Notes under the pieces: generated by a model
The model's input: the letters and a program-made list of their open reading frames with translations, nothing else
Databases searched by the model: none
What the model was told of the DNA's origin: nothing
From: Pseudomonadota bacterium
GTDB lineage: Bacteria; Desulfobacterota; Syntrophia; Syntrophales; JADFWA01
Reading direction: 5' to 3'
Length of the DNA stretch: 5,275 bases
Assembly (NCBI GenBank): GCA_015222855.1
Contig: JADFWA010000103.1
Location: 1-5,275 of the forward strand
In this document: positions 5,137 through 5,275 of the stretch, piece after piece
How positions within the stretch are numbered: position 1 is the first letter of the stretch
Layout: the number at the start of each line of letters is the position of its first letter
Position numbers and translations under genes: made by a program

Positions 5137-5275
5137 ATGAACGAGCTTACAGAGAAATTGAGTGAGCTTGAGAAGGAAAATAAACTCCTTCATTGTTTCA
5201 GGGACATTTCAAAGATACTGGTTTCTTCCGATAGTGTCGATGAAATATTGCTGGCGACGGTCAAGTATCTCGCCG
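5137..5275 (+). CDS. N-terminus of a probable GAF-domain sensor protein, cut by window edge
   Basis: The frame opens at ATG 5137, 14 bases after the pgsA stop, with AAGG (5124-5127) as a modest ribosome site, and stays open to the end of the window (46 codons). Residues 1-18 are a short leucine-spaced, charged helix (L4, L8, L11, L17) that could be a coiled coil. The stretch from about 21 to 46, FRDISKILVSSDSVDEILLA and onward, resembles the first helix of GAF domains in sensor histidine kinases, diguanylate cyclases and related regulators. The output domain is outside the window, so the exact class cannot be given. No signal peptide or membrane segment is visible at the N-terminus, suggesting a cytoplasmic sensor. 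The short gap suggests co-transcription with pgsA, but a functional link is not implied. The start and partial frame are reasonably sure; the family is tentative. Confidence 0.7.
   Translation, partial: MNELTEKLSELEKENKLLHCFRDISKILVSSDSVDEILLATVKYLA

Overview
This window holds a tightly packed, single-strand (+) block of bacterial housekeeping genes. In order they are lysA (5' end outside the window), dapA, dapB, folK, a small membrane-anchored YHS/TRASH-like cysteine protein, a TalC/FsaA-type transaldolase, pgsA, and the first 46 codons of a probable GAF-type sensor protein. Moderate GC, GTG and TTG starts, the lysA-dapA-dapB order and the YHS-like protein suggest a Gram-negative anaerobe of the former Deltaproteobacteria (Desulfobacterota or Syntrophales-like). 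That assignment is inference from gene order and protein style, not from a marker gene.

Layout: bases 1-998 are lysA. Bases 999-1214 are a 216-base gap, most of which (about 1040-1190) is an imperfect palindrome with terminal inverted repeats that looks like a MITE or other dispersed palindromic element. dapA (1215-2087), dapB (2100-2912) and folK (2922-3437) follow with gaps of 12 and 9 bases. A 54-base AT-rich gap leads to the YHS-like gene (3492-3773). An 80-base AT-rich gap with inverted A/T blocks and a weak promoter candidate precedes the transaldolase gene (3854-4513). pgsA (4520-5122) follows after 6 bases, and the sensor-like gene starts at 5137.

Function: DapA and DapB make tetrahydrodipicolinate from pyruvate and aspartate semialdehyde, and LysA decarboxylates meso-diaminopimelate to lysine. 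The block therefore covers the entry and exit of the lysine/peptidoglycan branch, and the middle steps are not encoded here. FolK serves folate synthesis, the transaldolase serves sugar-phosphate metabolism, and PgsA makes the precursor of phosphatidylglycerol. These three are probably co-transcribed conveniences rather than one pathway.

I see no new defence, mobile or biosynthetic system. The most unusual signal is in the spacers. Degenerate 7-base tandem repeats of different sequence occur at four gene junctions, three of them containing the stop codon of the preceding gene. The palindromic element upstream of dapA is the second point of interest.
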